The notes beneath the pieces are model-generated. The model was not told the DNA's origin. It did no database searches and saw only the letters and a program-made list of their open reading frames with translations. From assembly GCA_947179485.1 (NCBI GenBank), contig OX359247.1, positions 42,136,801-42,200,800 of the forward strand: DNA of 64,000 nt, written 5' to 3'. The translations under genes were made by a program, and so were the position numbers. This document shows positions 11,137 through 22,531 of this stretch, piece by piece; position 1 is the stretch's first letter, and the number at the start of each line of letters is the position of its first letter. Origin of the DNA: Allacma fusca (Eukaryota; Arthropoda; Collembola; Symphypleona; Sminthuridae).

Positions 11137-12814
11137 GGGAGTGTGTACATATTACGTTTCATTTTTGGGGGAGGGATGTGGTCTTGAAGCTGATGATTTT
11201 ATGTATACCAAGAGGGGATGGGGGTAACCTTGCTGATGATGTTTCACCTTTTCTCGCAAAAATGTAAGGAATGAACAGGGATAATTGTTAGACTCAGTGT
11301 TTTTCGTAGCAATCGTTTATTGCTGAAAGACCACTGATACATTTTATAAACATACGTAAGTGATACATTAGTTCAAATCTGACAACAGTGAGCATCTCGA
11401 AAACTCTTGGCTTACGCAGGAATGGCTACAAAATCATGTCTGTCAATCTGTTTGTTTTGAAAATAAGTCGTTCTCACGATCCCAGTTACGTCGCCTTTGT
11501 CCTAACAATACTACAAGCACAAGCGCTGACAGTGTTAACTGTGAACAAGCTCGTGACATTACAGGAAGTGTTGAAATAAAAGAACCCAGCCAGCATGTGT
11601 CATATATTTTAGAATTATTCCTGTAAGCACCACAATCATACCAAACTTGTGATCCTAAAAATCCTCAAAAAATTAGTCAAGAATGGCGCCAAAATATATT
11701 TTAGACAAACTGTGGGCCAAAATAATTTTGGTGTGCCTAAAGTACAAAATCTCAGTATGTTTTGCAAATAACTTGTTGTCATCCCAGTTCCAGTTACTGT
11801 AGTCCCTGGCGAGGAACATCTACTGAAATTTCTCCCGGCTCATGTGGTCTTTAAGCAGGATGTTACTGGAATTCTAATTTGTAATTATCGATTCATCTGC
11901 CTACTTTGGCTGTTTGTCATACTAAATGTCTTAAAACTATCCTTTATGTCTACTACTACCCGAGCATTCAAGACAACCTTGAAAGCCAAACCTTCCCTAT
12001 ATGCAATCACTATGTTTATATCAAAATACTCTCTACTAATTTGAGAGAGTTGATAGTGAAAGTGATGGTAAAAATCAAATATTCGCACGCTGTATTTGTA
12101 TCGGCGACCATATGTGCAGCTAGATATTGCATACAACTATTTACTGCCTTCCCTATTTACATTTGCCTTTCTGAGCCAGCAAATGCTGGCTGTGCAGTGC
12201 TCATTGCATATGAATCCCATAAAACAGATGGTCATAGAAGTTCGTTAGAAAGCATCTCGGAAAGCATTGAATATGTTACTCAAGTTATCAAATGTAGACT
12301 TAGACATCATGTGTAGCGGAGTATACGTCGGACTCACCGGTGGAAGTAATTGGAAATGTTGCTGACTGGAATCACATCGAATTTTCCCATATAGCTGACA
12401 TTAAAAGTTCATTTAAAAAAAATAATAATAAGACTTTGCAAAAACAGCAATAAATTGCTATTTTGCGTTTGTCCGCTAAAGGGAAACTAAAATAATATGG
12501 CCGCGATCTCAAGTTTCCCCACCTGTAATCATTTATTATTCTTTTTTATTATTTCCCTTTTTCTTCCTTCAAAATTTATTTTTTTCGCACGAGCACGCTG
12601 ACCGATTTCAATCAATAACTAACTACAAGTTTTTGGCACAAACAAAGATAAAAATTTTGAACGAAATCGGTCATGTAGTTTTTGTCTATGTTTTTGCTTT
12701 GATAACGTTTACAGGGGAGGGGGGGTCAAGGAAAAATGACTTTAGGGTGACGATAGGGGGGTGTAGGGTCCAAAAATCGAGAAAAAAAATGAAACGTAAT
12801 ATGTGCACACTCCC
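11137..12814 (+). mobile_element. PIF/Harbinger-like element, 1.68 kb
   Basis: The termini are GGGAGTGTGTACATATTACG at the left and the inverse of GGGAGTGTGCACATATTACG at the right, with similarity continuing for about 30 bp. Both sides are flanked by TTA (11134-11136 and 12815-12817). A 3-bp TTA/TAA duplication with GGG-starting termini is typical of PIF/Harbinger. The interior (about 11380-12420) has stretches of open frame without ATG and interrupted by stops, possibly a decayed coding region, but no transposase motif could be recognised. Long G-runs occur near both ends. Confidence 0.65.
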
Positions 12815-12825
12815 TTAGTGGAAAT

Positions 12826-13657
12826 CAAAGGTGTCCAAATGACTCGGCCTATCCTATATCTTTCCTATTTATAAAATTGGAACCGAGCCTACATATATGC
12901 CTACATTTTAACCGCCGAATAGGTCAGCCTTTCCTACATCCTTCCTATATGGGGAGCACCAAGCCTACATACAGTATTAGCCTACATTTCATTGACAAAT
13001 CGGGTCAACCAATTTTACACCCTTCCTACATTTTATACCCTTTTCGTTACTGACAGACTATTTAAGGGCATTCCACTCTAATTAAAAACAATAACTCAAG
13101 TCAATGGAATCGGAATAAAATAGTTCAGTCACCTTGGCCAAAGTCCCCTAAGAGCGGAACAGTGTCGATATCGCTTGGGATTGCGCAGGAAATAGTGCCC
13201 AAATTTTACAACGTTGGTCAAAAGGAATGTCATACTTAAGATTTCACAAATTAAATACCATAAGAAAATTTCCAGTCAGCTGAACAATAAGACAATTATG
13301 ACAACGGGAATCTATAAGCTGACTGACAACATATCTCAGTAAATCCTGTTTGAAATTTAAATTGTGTTCAAATGCAATTTTTCATTTCAGTGGTATACAA
13401 TCTCCAAGTCCCAGTCGCGGATTATTCTTTAATTTTCATTTTGCCTGTTCGATATACCATTAAATCAAAATGACTTGCTTCAATAGCCTACATATATGCC
13501 TATAATTCTTCGACGGCTGAGCCTACCTATTTTGTAGGCTAGGTTTTAAGTGTATATTCTTGCACCCTATTTTGCCTACAAGCCTCTTTAATAAAATCCT
13601 CGCACCCTATAAATAGCCTACAAATAGGCCTATATGTAGGATAGGCGGACACCTTTG
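12826..13657 (+). mobile_element. hAT-like word-array element (CCTACATA word), copy 1
   Basis: The termini are CAAAGGTGTCC and GGACACCTTTG. The flanking 8-mers are GTGGAAAT (12818-12825) and GTGGAAAG (13658-13665). The body is filled with CCTACATATATGCC, CCTATCCTA and TAGGC words in both orientations around a more complex core. A second copy in inverse orientation at 51870-52984 has the same ends and exact 8-bp flanks. There is no coding potential. It sits 11 bp from the end of the Harbinger-like element. Confidence 0.8.
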
Positions 13658-13734
13658 GTGGAAAGCATTAACAAATTGAAACCTATAAGAAAAGGTAGCT
13701 AAATAAGCAGCTGAATTTCAAAACGTGTCTGAAT

Positions 13735-14670
13735 CAGAGGTGTGGAATATTTAGAAATATTGTATTTGAAATAATATTTGAAATAAATTTCGTATTTAGT
13801 ATTTTTCTCACCGTAAATTTTTGAGGTATTCCGTATTTTTTCAGGATCATAATCTCTATTGTATTTTGTATTTCGTATTTTGAAGATATATGTATATGAT
13901 GTTATTTTCTATTTATTTATCTTGTTACTTTTGCCCACCCCGTATTTCAAATACAAATTACAATTTCAAAATACATAGCTCTGGCCACTGTCCAGGTCGG
14001 CTGTGACATACATATGCCAGAATAAGCACTTTCAAAGGTAAAATATCAATTTGAAACATTTAGTCACAAATTCTCTAACGTTTTTGACTGGTTTGTAGTT
14101 TGTAGTACTTCCTTATTGGATATTCAACGTGTATTATATTTTAATGTGTGCTGGATATTAAATGCCATTCAATGTGAGGGTTATCAATTTAGTTAAATTA
14201 GTGACGCGACCGCCATAAATTACCCAGGTATTTTATAATTATATAATTTTTAAGGAAAATTATTCTGTATCTAGGATGACTTTGATGTGCACAAATGAAG
14301 GACTAAACTCTACTCATTTGCATCTTACCTTAAGTTTGCGAAATAATTTGTGGTTATTTGTTATCCAAGAGACTTTTACTTTCCTCTGACTTATTTAAAG
14401 ATCCTGGAATGATCCATATATGTATTTACCCATTTTGATAATGTTTTCAATATGTATTTTGTATTTCAAGTACGTATTTTCATTTCGTATTTTAGGTTTT
14501 TTAGGAAGCAAAGTATTTTATTTTTCAAAAACTAGTCCAGATATTTGTATTTGTTTTCTATCTTGACCAAGTTACACCTAGAATTTTATTTTATGGATAC
14601 TTGTATTTTAAGGTTTCTGAAATTGTTTTTGTATTTCAATAATAAACTTCATGTATTTTCAACACCTCTG
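13735..14670 (+). mobile_element. hAT-like word-array element (GTATTT word)
   Basis: It starts CAGAGGTGTGGAATATTT and ends AACACCTCTG. The 8-bp duplication GTCTGAAT is perfect on both sides (13727-13734 and 14671-14678). Both subterminal thirds consist of GTATTTTGTATTTCG-type words, with a less repetitive centre. A truncated relative lies at about 62302-62475 on the minus strand. Confidence 0.8.
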
Positions 14671-15149
14671 GTCTGAATTTCTGATCAAAACGTACATATG
14701 TACTTGATGAATTGTTTGTATTCGTGAGTTTTGATTCGCTACAAAAGCTGCTTATACATGGGGTCATCTAACCAAGGTAAGTCTTAATGTAAAAATTTTT
14801 ATCGGCCGATTTTACGATCAATATCCAAATCCAAGTTTTTGTGAAGATTCTTTAATATGTCAACACACTTTGGTTGGGTTCTATAATTTTTAAGGGTAAT
14901 TATTTCCGCAAATACCCTATTTAAGCCTTTCTTGAGACCTGAATGCCGCATTTTTTTGGAATCAAAAATATATCGCATTCAGATAGCTTCAGCAAACCAA
15001 ATGCTTGTCAGAAGGTTTATAATTCACTATACATTTAGATATATTTACCAGATTAAATATGTTACAATTTGCTTATCGAATTTACGCTAACTGTGAAGTG
15101 GTTCTTGGAAAATCCTCTTCAAGACAGAAAAGTTTGCAAGCTCATTGTC

Positions 15150-15225
15150 AGCTAGGCTCAATCTAGTCTTTCCCTGTAGGTCGAAGCAGGTGTTTACCAC
15201 TGGACCGTCTTGTCTGCTCAACTAT
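15150..15225 (-). other. tRNA-like segment just 3' of the receptor gene
   Basis: On the minus strand GGTCCAGTGGTAAACACC resembles a tRNA D-arm/A-box. It is followed about 30 nt later by a weak B-box-like GATTGAGCC. The equivalent segment follows the receptor pseudogene at about 4793-4856. It does not complete a cloverleaf and is probably a tRNA-derived SINE remnant duplicated with its unit. Confidence 0.25.
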
Positions 15226-15235
15226 CGTTTCATCT

Positions 15236-17327
15236 TTATTTGTGAAATGCTAACAATAGGTGTCTTGCAATCTTGACCCCTGATGCAACCAAGAATACAA
15301 CTCTGGCTTTTGTAAAAACAAACCCAACGTTGAAGTTAATTAGGGGAAGCTGCATTCTGTTTCGTTGTTCGAATTGAAACTGATTTCTCCAAGAATTAAG
15401 AATTTCCTTCGAATTAACCAAAGTCATGGCCATTTTGTGAAAGAGAAGAGCTTCAAACAACGGATATATAACAACAGAATGCATACCAGTTACAGTTGCC
15501 ATGACTGGTATTTCTTGGAAAAAGGTAACAGTTGCAAAAATACACAAGGCATGGTATATAACGATGACGGCGATTTGGTTTTTAAATATAGTTGATGTGA
15601 ATATGTCACTAACCCAGTTATTCGAAACGTAGGCTTGTTTGTACGAAACTATGTTTTCGATTATCTCGCTTTGTTGCTTAAAACATTGAGTTGCACGAGA
15701 TTTGGTACGTGATGAGTTTGTCTTCATTGCATTAATAATCCTACAAATTGTAAAAGTGTATAGCACAAGGACGGCACAGGAAATGAAAAAATTAAAACAC
15801 AGGAATAAATTCGCATGTTGTTCAAGAACGAAAAAGTATAAACCGAAAGTGATGAAGCAACGAAAGATTGGTGGAAGAAAATGGTAAATACTTTCTTGTC
15901 GTTTCACATCTATTCCAATGAGTACAATATAACATATTTGAAATGAAATTAGCAACGGAAAAAAAGTCTCCGCAATCTTCTCCAAGATGTAGTTTTCCAT
16001 CTTGTATTTGCCTAAAGTTTCCTTGCTCGCTAGCGTTCCTAAAAATAAGTTTAAAAAGATTAAATGAAGTTTCCTATTTATATTTCAATGTATTCAATAT
16101 GTAATTTCAAAGTAATTCTTCTACTTAGATACTGTTTGCGGTAATTACCAATTAATTATTATAATCACTCGTGTAATTACGGAACAAGTACATAAACGTT
16201 TCTAAAACCCTTTTATATAAAAAATATGTAAAATACAGGACAATCAGAATTTATTTTTTAATATCTTTCCAAAAGTTGATCTTTCCAATAACTTAACCTA
16301 AATTTAACGAGATAAAGGGTGCCCAATCAACTGCTCTCTAAAGTTTCTACAAAAACACCTTATTTTTTCAATTTCAAACTTTGCTTTAATTTACGTAGAA
16401 GGTAATTTCTTACATACAAACGAATCAAACACCCGTTTTTCGTTCCATGAACTAGAGGAGGATAATGTTTTCAGGCACCCTGGCATTAAACGTAAAAATT
16501 AAAGAAAAATGTTTTTTAAACAACATTTTCTTACAGAAACTTTGGTTTCAGATATAACTGGAAATTTGAAATCGCTGCTCTTTATACAAGCCAAGAATTC
16601 CTAAGTAGTGATATTTTCTAATTTTGATTAAGGAATTCCTTCTGTGTAGACTAGATCGTCTTTTGAAGAAAATTTGCCCGAACAGACTTGGAACAAAGTT
16701 TCACTCGTTCCTATTTGTGCCAACTCAGCTATTATTAGAATGTGGAATAATCAACTTCGCTTGTCGGTTGTTTCGACAGTCAATGTATTAATTTTGTCGG
16801 TATTCATTTATCTGTCCATGGATTTGTTTATCCACCGGTTCGCTTTGTTTTATGCAGGACTTTTTTATCTGATGTTTAATTCAATGCACAAAATCTGAAC
16901 CGGGTGTTTATTTTCTAACGGGATTTTAATCTCATAATAAGGATTTAATCTAAGGATAGTTCGTACCAGATTTAAAGCGTAAATGGAATGTGGTGAAGAG
17001 ATTGAATCCTGAAGGAAAATCTTCAATAACTGTGTATATCAAGGCGCAAACAATAACACCATTTATAAAAACAATTGTGTAAAGCATCTGCATTGCCTTC
17101 GTACTGTTAGTGCAATCAACGTCATGTACACTCAACAGCAGTATAAGAACCCTGTGCAATAATTTCACCACTAATATGCATACGTTTAACTTCCAAAATC
17201 GAACTGTTGTTTGACTGCCCTTCTTGAAAAGTAACTTTTCTGCGTCCCACTCAAAAGGGAGCAAAGAAATTTTGCAACCAAAGCAAATGAAGTCGCTCAA
17301 AGCTTTCCAGAAACCTTTAGAAAACAT
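15236..17327 (-). CDS. 7TM receptor-like protein (gustatory-receptor-like?), intact
   Basis: Two exons: 17327-16967 and 16038-15236. The donor TCTG|GTACGA and acceptor TATTTTTAG|GA rejoin a glycine codon in phase, and 1164 nt encode 387 aa. The predicted membrane segments lie at about residues 48-67, 83-103, 146-165, 178-192, 200-222, 272-290 and 295-315, giving a seven-pass topology. The C-terminal region has NSWRNQF, RNRMQLPLINFN and KARVVFLV blocks. About 390 aa, seven segments and a tandem family fit arthropod gustatory or odorant receptors. I cannot see the usual TYxxxxxQ-like ending, so the family is inference. AATAAA overlaps the stop codon. The 928-bp intron holds no element I can recognise. 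Compared with its tandem paralogue at 5441-7475 this copy has none of the inactivating changes. Confidence 0.6.
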
Positions 17328-17561
17328 TCTAGTTTCTTCTTTGGAAATGACTGATGCTAAAAGTCACTGTTAAATCAAGACGCTTACCATGTGTGATGAT
17401 GTAATGTTTGTGAATATGAACCAAACGCTGAAATCGATGACACACCCTTAATTGTTATAAACCCGGAAATATAAATTCCATTAAGAGATTCCCAAGTACA
17501 ATTTATCTTTAATTTGGAAACTAAAAAGATACTGTATGCTGAAGTATTTAAGAGCGTACAG

Positions 17562-17957
17562 GACACAGGAGTAGTCCAGCACTGAATGTACTCAACTACC
17601 ATCGTTGAGGAATGGCTTCGAAGCCCAGTGCCCCTGTGTCGCGGAGGTGAGAGAAAGAGAGAGATAGATGATGGGTTCTGTGGGATGTACTGCTAGTTAG
17701 CTTGCACCCAACGCTCACTTCAACGTGAGTGGATTTACTGAGAGATTCGGGATAGGTGTGCCTCTTGTCTTAGCTAGACAGTGCACCCTCAGTTCGTCGT
17801 GGGATATTATCTCCTTCTATGTTACCTTGCTCTCTCTCCTCCATAGATTAAGCAAATTAGGTTAAGATTAGGGCTGCGTCCCAAAACGTTAAAATACGTG
17901 CAATGTAAAAACTGAATTGTTATAGTCTAAGACTGATAAACAATAAACGATTTTTTT
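17562..17957 (+). mobile_element. SINE-like retroposed insertion with structured head
   Basis: The insertion is bracketed by a perfect 19-bp duplication, AGTATTTAAGAGCGTACAG (17543-17561 and 17958-17976). Unit 1 of the tandem duplication retains the unoccupied site near 7925. Long variable duplications indicate LINE-type target-primed insertion. The first 79 nt can pair end to end: GACACAGG with CCTGTGTC, GCACTG with CAGTGC, CTCAAC with GTTGAG, and the self-complementary GGCTTCGAAGCC, which resembles a Pol III B-box. The 3' end is AATAAACGATTTTTTT. It is not a recognisable tRNA, 5S or 7SL head. Confidence 0.65.
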
Positions 17958-18873
17958 AGTATTTAAGAGCGTACAGCGACGAAAACAATGTATTTTATGA
18001 ATATTTGCCATTTGATTACCATGTGAGACTTTCCAGGCAGCTTTGTATATTTATTTACTTTATCTTGGTTAATGGCATCGTTCCCAGATTAAGCAGCTAG
18101 CAGTGAAGTAAGCAATTAATGGACGTCAAATTGTGGTAAATAAGCGGACAAACCTTTTAACTTGAATCAAAGCTCTTGTTGTGTTCAAGGGCCACAAAAT
18201 TATTCCATCTTTAATTGCTTAAATAACATATTAATTTTATTATTGAATACGTTGGACAATTTTACTGGAACCATTTTTGACCAATAATTATTTGGTAGAT
18301 TTCGGTTGCTGTAGTATTTAATGTATTTAATTGTTCTTCCCATTCTAATTATTTCATTTCCAAATGAGAAACATTTGGTTGTGTAGTAAGTCAGCCGTCA
18401 GCGTTATAGTTGCACAAAGGTTTTGGTGTTATAAAATGTTTGATTTAATGGGGCGGGGAAATGACTAGTTTTGGGGAACTAAATGGCAGATGAGTACGGG
18501 ATTAAATAAGTACCTTGAGGTGAGAGATGAGTCGAAGATTAATCTTCACAGTATTTGTTTTCATCTGAATGTGTTCCCTGCACTGTCAACCAGGGATTGG
18601 ATTCTGCAAGTTCACTATAATTTATATACCAGTACAATAATTCAGTCAGCATATAATTTTACAGTGTGATAGTATTATTGCACAATAATAAAACATTAGC
18701 TCATATCACTGATTTTAAATATTCTCGTTACAATTAATATCTAATTAGTTTTAACATTCTTACAATATTACTTCAGATCGCTTCAACTAAGAAAGTATGT
18801 GCGTCAATACTGACAATAACATTATGCAGTAACAGTTGGCAGGGATTTCACGATTTAATTGTTGTATATGTAC

Positions 18874-19771
18874 TAGTGTTTCTGATCGAGTTCGGGAAAC
18901 TCGAGGTTTCGAGTTCCAGACGGGTTCGAGTCGAGTTCGAGCCTAATATTTTTGGTACCTTTCGAGTCGGTTTCGGGTATCAAGTTTTCGACCCGAAAAA
19001 ATTGGGTCGAGTTTGCAAAATCTACCGGTCCCTACCAAAACTTGAAAGTAAAAACTTATTTTGGAATTATTGATTCATGTTACCTTAACAATAAAAATTG
19101 GCCTTCCTGCCACCTCTGATTAAAAAAAATCAAAGAAAACAAAACAGTCTCTGTACGCAGCAAGTATATTTACATGACCGTATAACACTCCTCTTACCTA
19201 AGTTATATTAGCGTACGAAGCTAAGTACCCTAATATGGATGGAGCGTGAATTCTTGGGTATTCCTGGCATTCCTATCGAGCGTGCTTTTTCGTTGGCTCC
19301 GACATTTTAACACTGAAATGTTTGGCTACTCAAGAAGATACGATATGGAAGTTACCGCTTTTAATATCGTGGTTAAAGTTGGCATATAACAAGTTTATCG
19401 AAGCAATAATGAAGTGCATTACGGGGGGATAGCCGGTTATACCAAATTATAATGAAAATTCGAAATTATATTGAAAAAAATGAAAACGACACATTGCTGC
19501 ATTATTTTGCTTTTACAAATAAAATTGTTTGTTTGATGCTCATTTTTCGGGACTGTGTGATGTTGTATTTTACGTAAATTTTGTGTCTGGTTTCGGTTCG
19601 AGTTCGAGTCGGTTTCGGGTATAACATTTCTTAACGGTCTCGGTTTCGGGTACAAACAATTTCCCGACTCGAATGTCCCGAGTTCGAGTTCCAGCCCAAA
19701 AGTGGAATTTACACCGGGTTTTTGTTTCGAGTCGAGTCGAGCCCAACTATTTGTTACCGATAGAAACACTA
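18874..19771 (+). mobile_element. hAT-like word-array element (TCGAGTTCGG word)
   Basis: It starts TAGTGTTTCTGATCG and ends in the near inverse, CGATAGAAACACTA. A perfect 8-bp duplication ATATGTAC flanks it (18866-18873 and 19772-19779). Both ends carry arrays of TTCGAG and CGGGTTTCGGG words. The middle is ordinary AT-rich sequence. The open frames in this interval are low-complexity artefacts. Confidence 0.78.
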
Positions 19772-20071
19772 ATATGTACATTAATATTGGCGTTGCATTG
19801 GACAGTAATCCTGTGTTCGCGATTTTTGGCTGTTGATGTAAATGTCTATAATGTTTTTGTATTTTTACTTGCTTTTGTTTCGATTAAATAGACTATTTTT
19901 GATTTCCCAAACATCTTTGGAATCCTTCATCCTGTCATTATAAATTTATATGGTATGTTTGAGTATAATAACGTATGATACATTTGTTTTTAGACAAAAC
20001 AGTACTGTAATTTGGTAGGCAAAAATCAATACCCGTTCCATCACCTCATGCAGCCATAAAATTCCTGGGTT

Positions 20072-20600
20072 CTATAGCACCATTACTTCCTGCATATAAG
20101 CCTTACAATTAGTTTGACAAGGGCTTCTTCGTTTTATTACAATTCACAGCACAAAACCCTAGGTTTACTCGGTTAACGTTTTACACTGCAAAATGCATGA
20201 TTTCCCCAGAGATATATGAACAATCTGTATGCACCAATTTCGCGTAAGCATCTGGCATGAATTTAAAAACATACATAGATATAAATTATTCGGATGCGAA
20301 CTCGAAAAACATTCGACAATAATTAATAACGACAACCAACAGATCTTGGCCGTTGGGAAATCAATTCGCTTGTAATGAATTAGAGACCATTCAAAATAAA
20401 TTGTAGTGGATGTGAACTTAAAGTTTTTCTGACTTTGCTGTGAAGATCAAAATTTAATATCATTTAAGAATACAAAAATAATCCTAGCACCTTCCACAAC
20501 TTTTAGGAGCGGAAGCATGAGAAAGTAGTATTAATATTATTAACAATTTGTGTAAGGAAAAAGAAAAGAGACACAAGTTTTGCGATTTAACGGAAAGTTA
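20072..20600. other. Intergenic 3' of the acid phosphatase
   Basis: Roughly 530 bp of AT-rich sequence lie between the end of the tandem duplication and the acid phosphatase stop codon. I see no gene or element end. Confidence 0.5.
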
Positions 20601-22531
20601 TTAGATCTTATCATATATTCTAGACTTAGACTTAGTCATACACAAGACCATTCCAAATACTACAACGATCATGACAGCCCCAACCCAAAGAAGTAGCCAC
20701 GAGTTTTGCGAATTTGCTAGCATCAAACCAATCAGTCACAATCAGAATCCCAAACTTTTAGTATGCATATCCACAAAACATAAGAATAAATTGTTCCAGT
20801 TACCAATTTCAGGCTGTGAAGGTGTATTTAGGCATTCGGATTCAAAATTAAGTGGAATCACTTCCTTCTTCATGTCTTTCACTTTTGAAAAATAGCAGGG
20901 TTTACCGCATTCAGGAATAGTCAAATGATAGGGTTCAGAACTAGTGCTATTCCTGTACCAAATCTTTCCAAGAATATTCATAATAATTATATACTCCAAT
21001 TATCAATTATAAACAAAATGCCAGTATAATAAGACAGCGTTCTTTAAATCTTATACCTCCAGATAAGGTTCGCCTCCCTCAACGCTAGTCAGATTTTGGT
21101 GCAACTCAATCATCAAGACAGAGGCAGTGGGTGGCAACAGCATGACCTGCTTATCCTCAATACCCAAAGTTACCATCAAAGTAAACAAAGTTTTATCATG
21201 TCCACAGTACAGTGTCATTTTTTTCTGATGAATTTCCTCAAAATTATTAAATAAAGCTTTGAGCAGGGGGCCATTATAATATCTTTGTTTTTCGGTAGTA
21301 TCCACAGTAGCTCGGTAATAGCTTGTCTTAATACCAAAGAAATTCGGAATATTTATCAGCTCCAGAGCCCAGTCTTCTACGGGGCTACCATGTGTCATCT
21401 GAAAAAATATATATTTAGTTAGGGTTAGTTAAACATTCAACTTTTTTTGGATACATTCATATACATACATATATAATTACATATAACTTTATACAACACA
21501 ATATACATATAAACTTCCTTGTTGGTGCAACGAATCATACATTGTACAAAATTTCATCCTGAAAGGCTATCAGTGGGTCGATCCTTGAAGTAATACTCCT
21601 ATGTGGGTCAAACAGTGATACGTTATCTTTGCGTGTAGTGTAAATTTCAATCACATCCGGATTTTCCACAATGAAATCGTATGTGAATTTCCCAACAGCT
21701 TCCTGATAGAGTTGATCCCACCTTGGGCAACTTTTCCCATATTGCAAGTACTGAAAAGTTTTTTTAATTGTGAAAACCTCTATAGGTATCCTGTCTATAA
21801 GTAGTGTCGATGTAATTTTATGAATTTACAAATTTCAGAGGAAGAATCTTCAGGAAATGGAATATTATAGACATCAAAGATATTTGCGTAAATTAAATAA
21901 GTAATACTTTGTCTTCTTGCTTGGGTATATGTCTAACTGGAATTGGATCATACTGAACTTGCTCAGGGTCAGCCCAAGTTGCTGCAAGGTTGAAGTTTCT
22001 ATACAAACCGTAAGCAACTAATGAGGCACTTTGAATGGTTCTGTCAGAGTCGGAACTGATCAATGTAATATCGTCCGGACTGTATTCCAGCGGTAGAAAG
22101 TCGTTGTAGCGGTCACGAAGAAACAATCCTAGGTCAAAAGCTTCCTTCTTTCCTTTCTGCAATGGAATTAATGGGTATAGTTTTATATAGTAACAATGTC
22201 ATAAATTTCAGAGAGTATTTTATTCTTTTTGTAGGAGGGAATTCAATACGTCAGTTATTCTTCCCAATCCTATCATGTCACCAATGTCCGGTGTACGATC
22301 CCCATGTCGGAAGAGCTGCCGAAAGAAAATCATTGGATAAATACAATTTTAAAAATTATAAAGCTTATGCTATTACACTAAGATTATTTAAATATTAATG
22401 CAAGTCATAGATAGACTTACGATCTGAACTGCCTTCAGTGTTTCTCGATTGGCCCCAGTATATCCATTAGAAGGAAGTAATATGAATTGTATGGAGAGAT
22501 ACAAAACCAGGAGTAATTCCAAATTCTTCAT
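20601..22531 (-). CDS. Histidine acid phosphatase, membrane-anchored
   Basis: Seven exons: 22531-22421, 22315-22250, 22156-21908, 21750-21541, 21398-21057, 20963-20804 and 20716-20601. All junctions are GT-AG, the phases agree throughout, and the product is 417 aa. Residues 1-23 are a signal peptide. RHGDRTP (40-46, His41 the expected phospho-acceptor), SSDSDRTIQSA and the GHD pair (His279-Asp280) are the hallmarks of the branch-2 histidine phosphatases that include prostatic, lysosomal and venom acid phosphatases. They hydrolyse phosphomonoesters in the lumen or outside the cell. Exon 7 encodes one hydrophobic segment (about 386-405) and a short basic tail, so the enzyme is a type I membrane protein. 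Between RHGDRTP and GKKEAFDLG it is some 10-16 residues shorter than usual (no YPxDP stretch). The exon 6 acceptor is the least certain junction, since an in-frame alternative about 30 nt upstream exists. Confidence 0.88.

Larger units (their letters stand above)
9820..20067. repeat. Tandem duplication, unit 2 of 2 (intact receptor unit)
   Basis: This is a paralogue of 4085-9800. Between about 10090 and 14980 it holds material missing from unit 1: a minisatellite, a Harbinger-like element and two hAT-like elements. A SINE-like insertion follows at 17562-17957. Similarity to unit 1 ends near 20067 (TGCAGCCATAAAATTCCT in both). Confidence 0.8.
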
